A stretch of 64,000 nucleotides of DNA from DATJGR01 sp963787045 (lineage in GTDB: Bacteria; Pseudomonadota; Gammaproteobacteria; Pseudomonadales; Azotimanducaceae). The notes beneath the pieces were generated by a model that saw only the letters and a list, made by a program, of their open reading frames with translations, did no database searches and was not told the origin of the DNA. Below, piece by piece: positions 63,718 to 64,000 of the stretch; the first letter of the stretch is position 1, and the number at the start of each line of letters is the position of its first letter. Both the position numbers and the translations under genes were made by a program. The stretch covers positions 1-64,000 of the forward strand of contig CAWBBR010000001.1 in the NCBI GenBank assembly GCA_963787045.1. Direction: 5' to 3'.

Positions 63718-64000
63718 TTGAAGAAGGTAATACACATAGGCGGCTCAGCGTACAGCGGGTCAACGCTCCTCGACATGACGCTGGCGAATGACCCGAATGG
63801 GTTTTCCTGTGGAGAGGTTCACGCCATCTTCCACCCGTTTCGACGTCATCATCTTGAATTCGGCTGTGGCTGTGGTGACACCGAATGCCAACTTTGGCGG
63901 CAGGTACGCAATGTGGGCGTAGCTGGTCTCTATCGGGAGATCTTCCGTTTGATTCCGCAGACAGAGTTCATCGTTGATTCCAGCAAGCCCCCGGTTTGGA
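63718..64000 (+). CDS. Sulfotransferase family protein, N-terminal part (cut by right edge)
   Basis: About 94 codons are visible. LKKVIHIGGSAYSGSTLLDM is the PAPS 5'-phosphosulfate-binding loop (G-x-x-x-SGST-LL). GFSCGEVHAIF, then GCGCGDTECQLW (the small cysteine knuckle common in bacterial sulfotransferases) and EFIVDSSKPPVW (3'-phosphate-binding DSSK motif) follow. It transfers sulfate from PAPS to a sugar, lipid or peptide, often in surface polysaccharide loci. A TTG at 63718 is the only start after an upstream in-frame stop; no strong ribosome site is seen. Confidence 0.85.
   Translation, partial: MKKVIHIGGSAYSGSTLLDMTLANDPNGFSCGEVHAIFHPFRRHHLEFGCGCGDTECQLWRQVRNVGVAGLYREIFRLIPQTEFIVDSSKPPVW

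Noticed and set aside
63541..63735. 64-residue cysteine-rich minus-strand ORF in the island
   Set aside because: No ribosome site, no family, and it overlaps the sulfotransferase start.

Overview
The window splits into three parts of different origin. Bases 1 to about 3137 carry a CobT gene (cut by the left edge), a small flavin reductase, a DUF29 protein and the C-terminal three quarters of CobS, all on the minus strand, in an order and style typical of Alphaproteobacteria. CobS homology stops abruptly at about 3137. From there to about 62,400 the DNA is a GC-rich gammaproteobacterial chromosome: the dnaX-ybaB-recR-rnd-ycgL-ycgN block, pspF/pspABC, hrpA, mlaA and dusA point to Gammaproteobacteria. 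YcgL and YcgN are essentially gammaproteobacterial, and the rich lipid and xenobiotic catabolism would fit a Steroidobacter/Nevskia-like lineage, though that placement is inference. The last 1.5 kb, beginning at the 5' end of dusA, is a decayed phage-type integrase followed by lower-GC DNA and the start of a sulfotransferase gene, and looks like the edge of a genomic island.

Layout of the middle part. 3.2-9 kb: YihY membrane protein, a HAMP-GGDEF-EAL c-di-GMP protein, a double-BON lipoprotein, an EF-hand protein and a small membrane protein. 9-19.5 kb: acid phosphatase, threonine-synthase-like enzyme, serine hydrolases, histidine phosphatase, NfeD/SPFH pair, an XRE regulator/nucleotidyltransferase pair with a palindromic operator, glutathione transferase and a 2-oxoglutarate oxygenase. 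19.5-39 kb: a catabolic region with several divergent operons (cyclase, acyl-CoA ligase, enoyl-CoA hydratase, acyl-CoA desaturase, aminoglycoside-phosphotransferase-like protein, two MFS carriers, D-aminoacylase-type amidohydrolase, LLM oxidoreductase, alpha/beta hydrolase, Rieske oxygenase, SRPBCC protein, dimethylformamidase-like protein, erythromycin-esterase-like protein and a ClpX-type zinc-finger regulator). 39-43 kb: PheC-like dehydratase and the phage-shock locus. 43-48 kb: replication/repair housekeeping genes. 48-53 kb: a VWA / MoxR ATPase / CoxE-type VWA set. 53-62 kb: hrpA, mlaA, a PP2C phosphatase with its STAS partner, small envelope proteins, terB and dusA.

About a dozen genes are interrupted by single-base frameshifts while the protein downstream stays well conserved. 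Intact housekeeping genes lie among them. Many of these are probably consensus errors, so frame-broken genes are annotated here over their full reconstructed span. The abrupt CobS junction may likewise be an assembly join rather than biology. No rRNA, tRNA or CRISPR array was seen.
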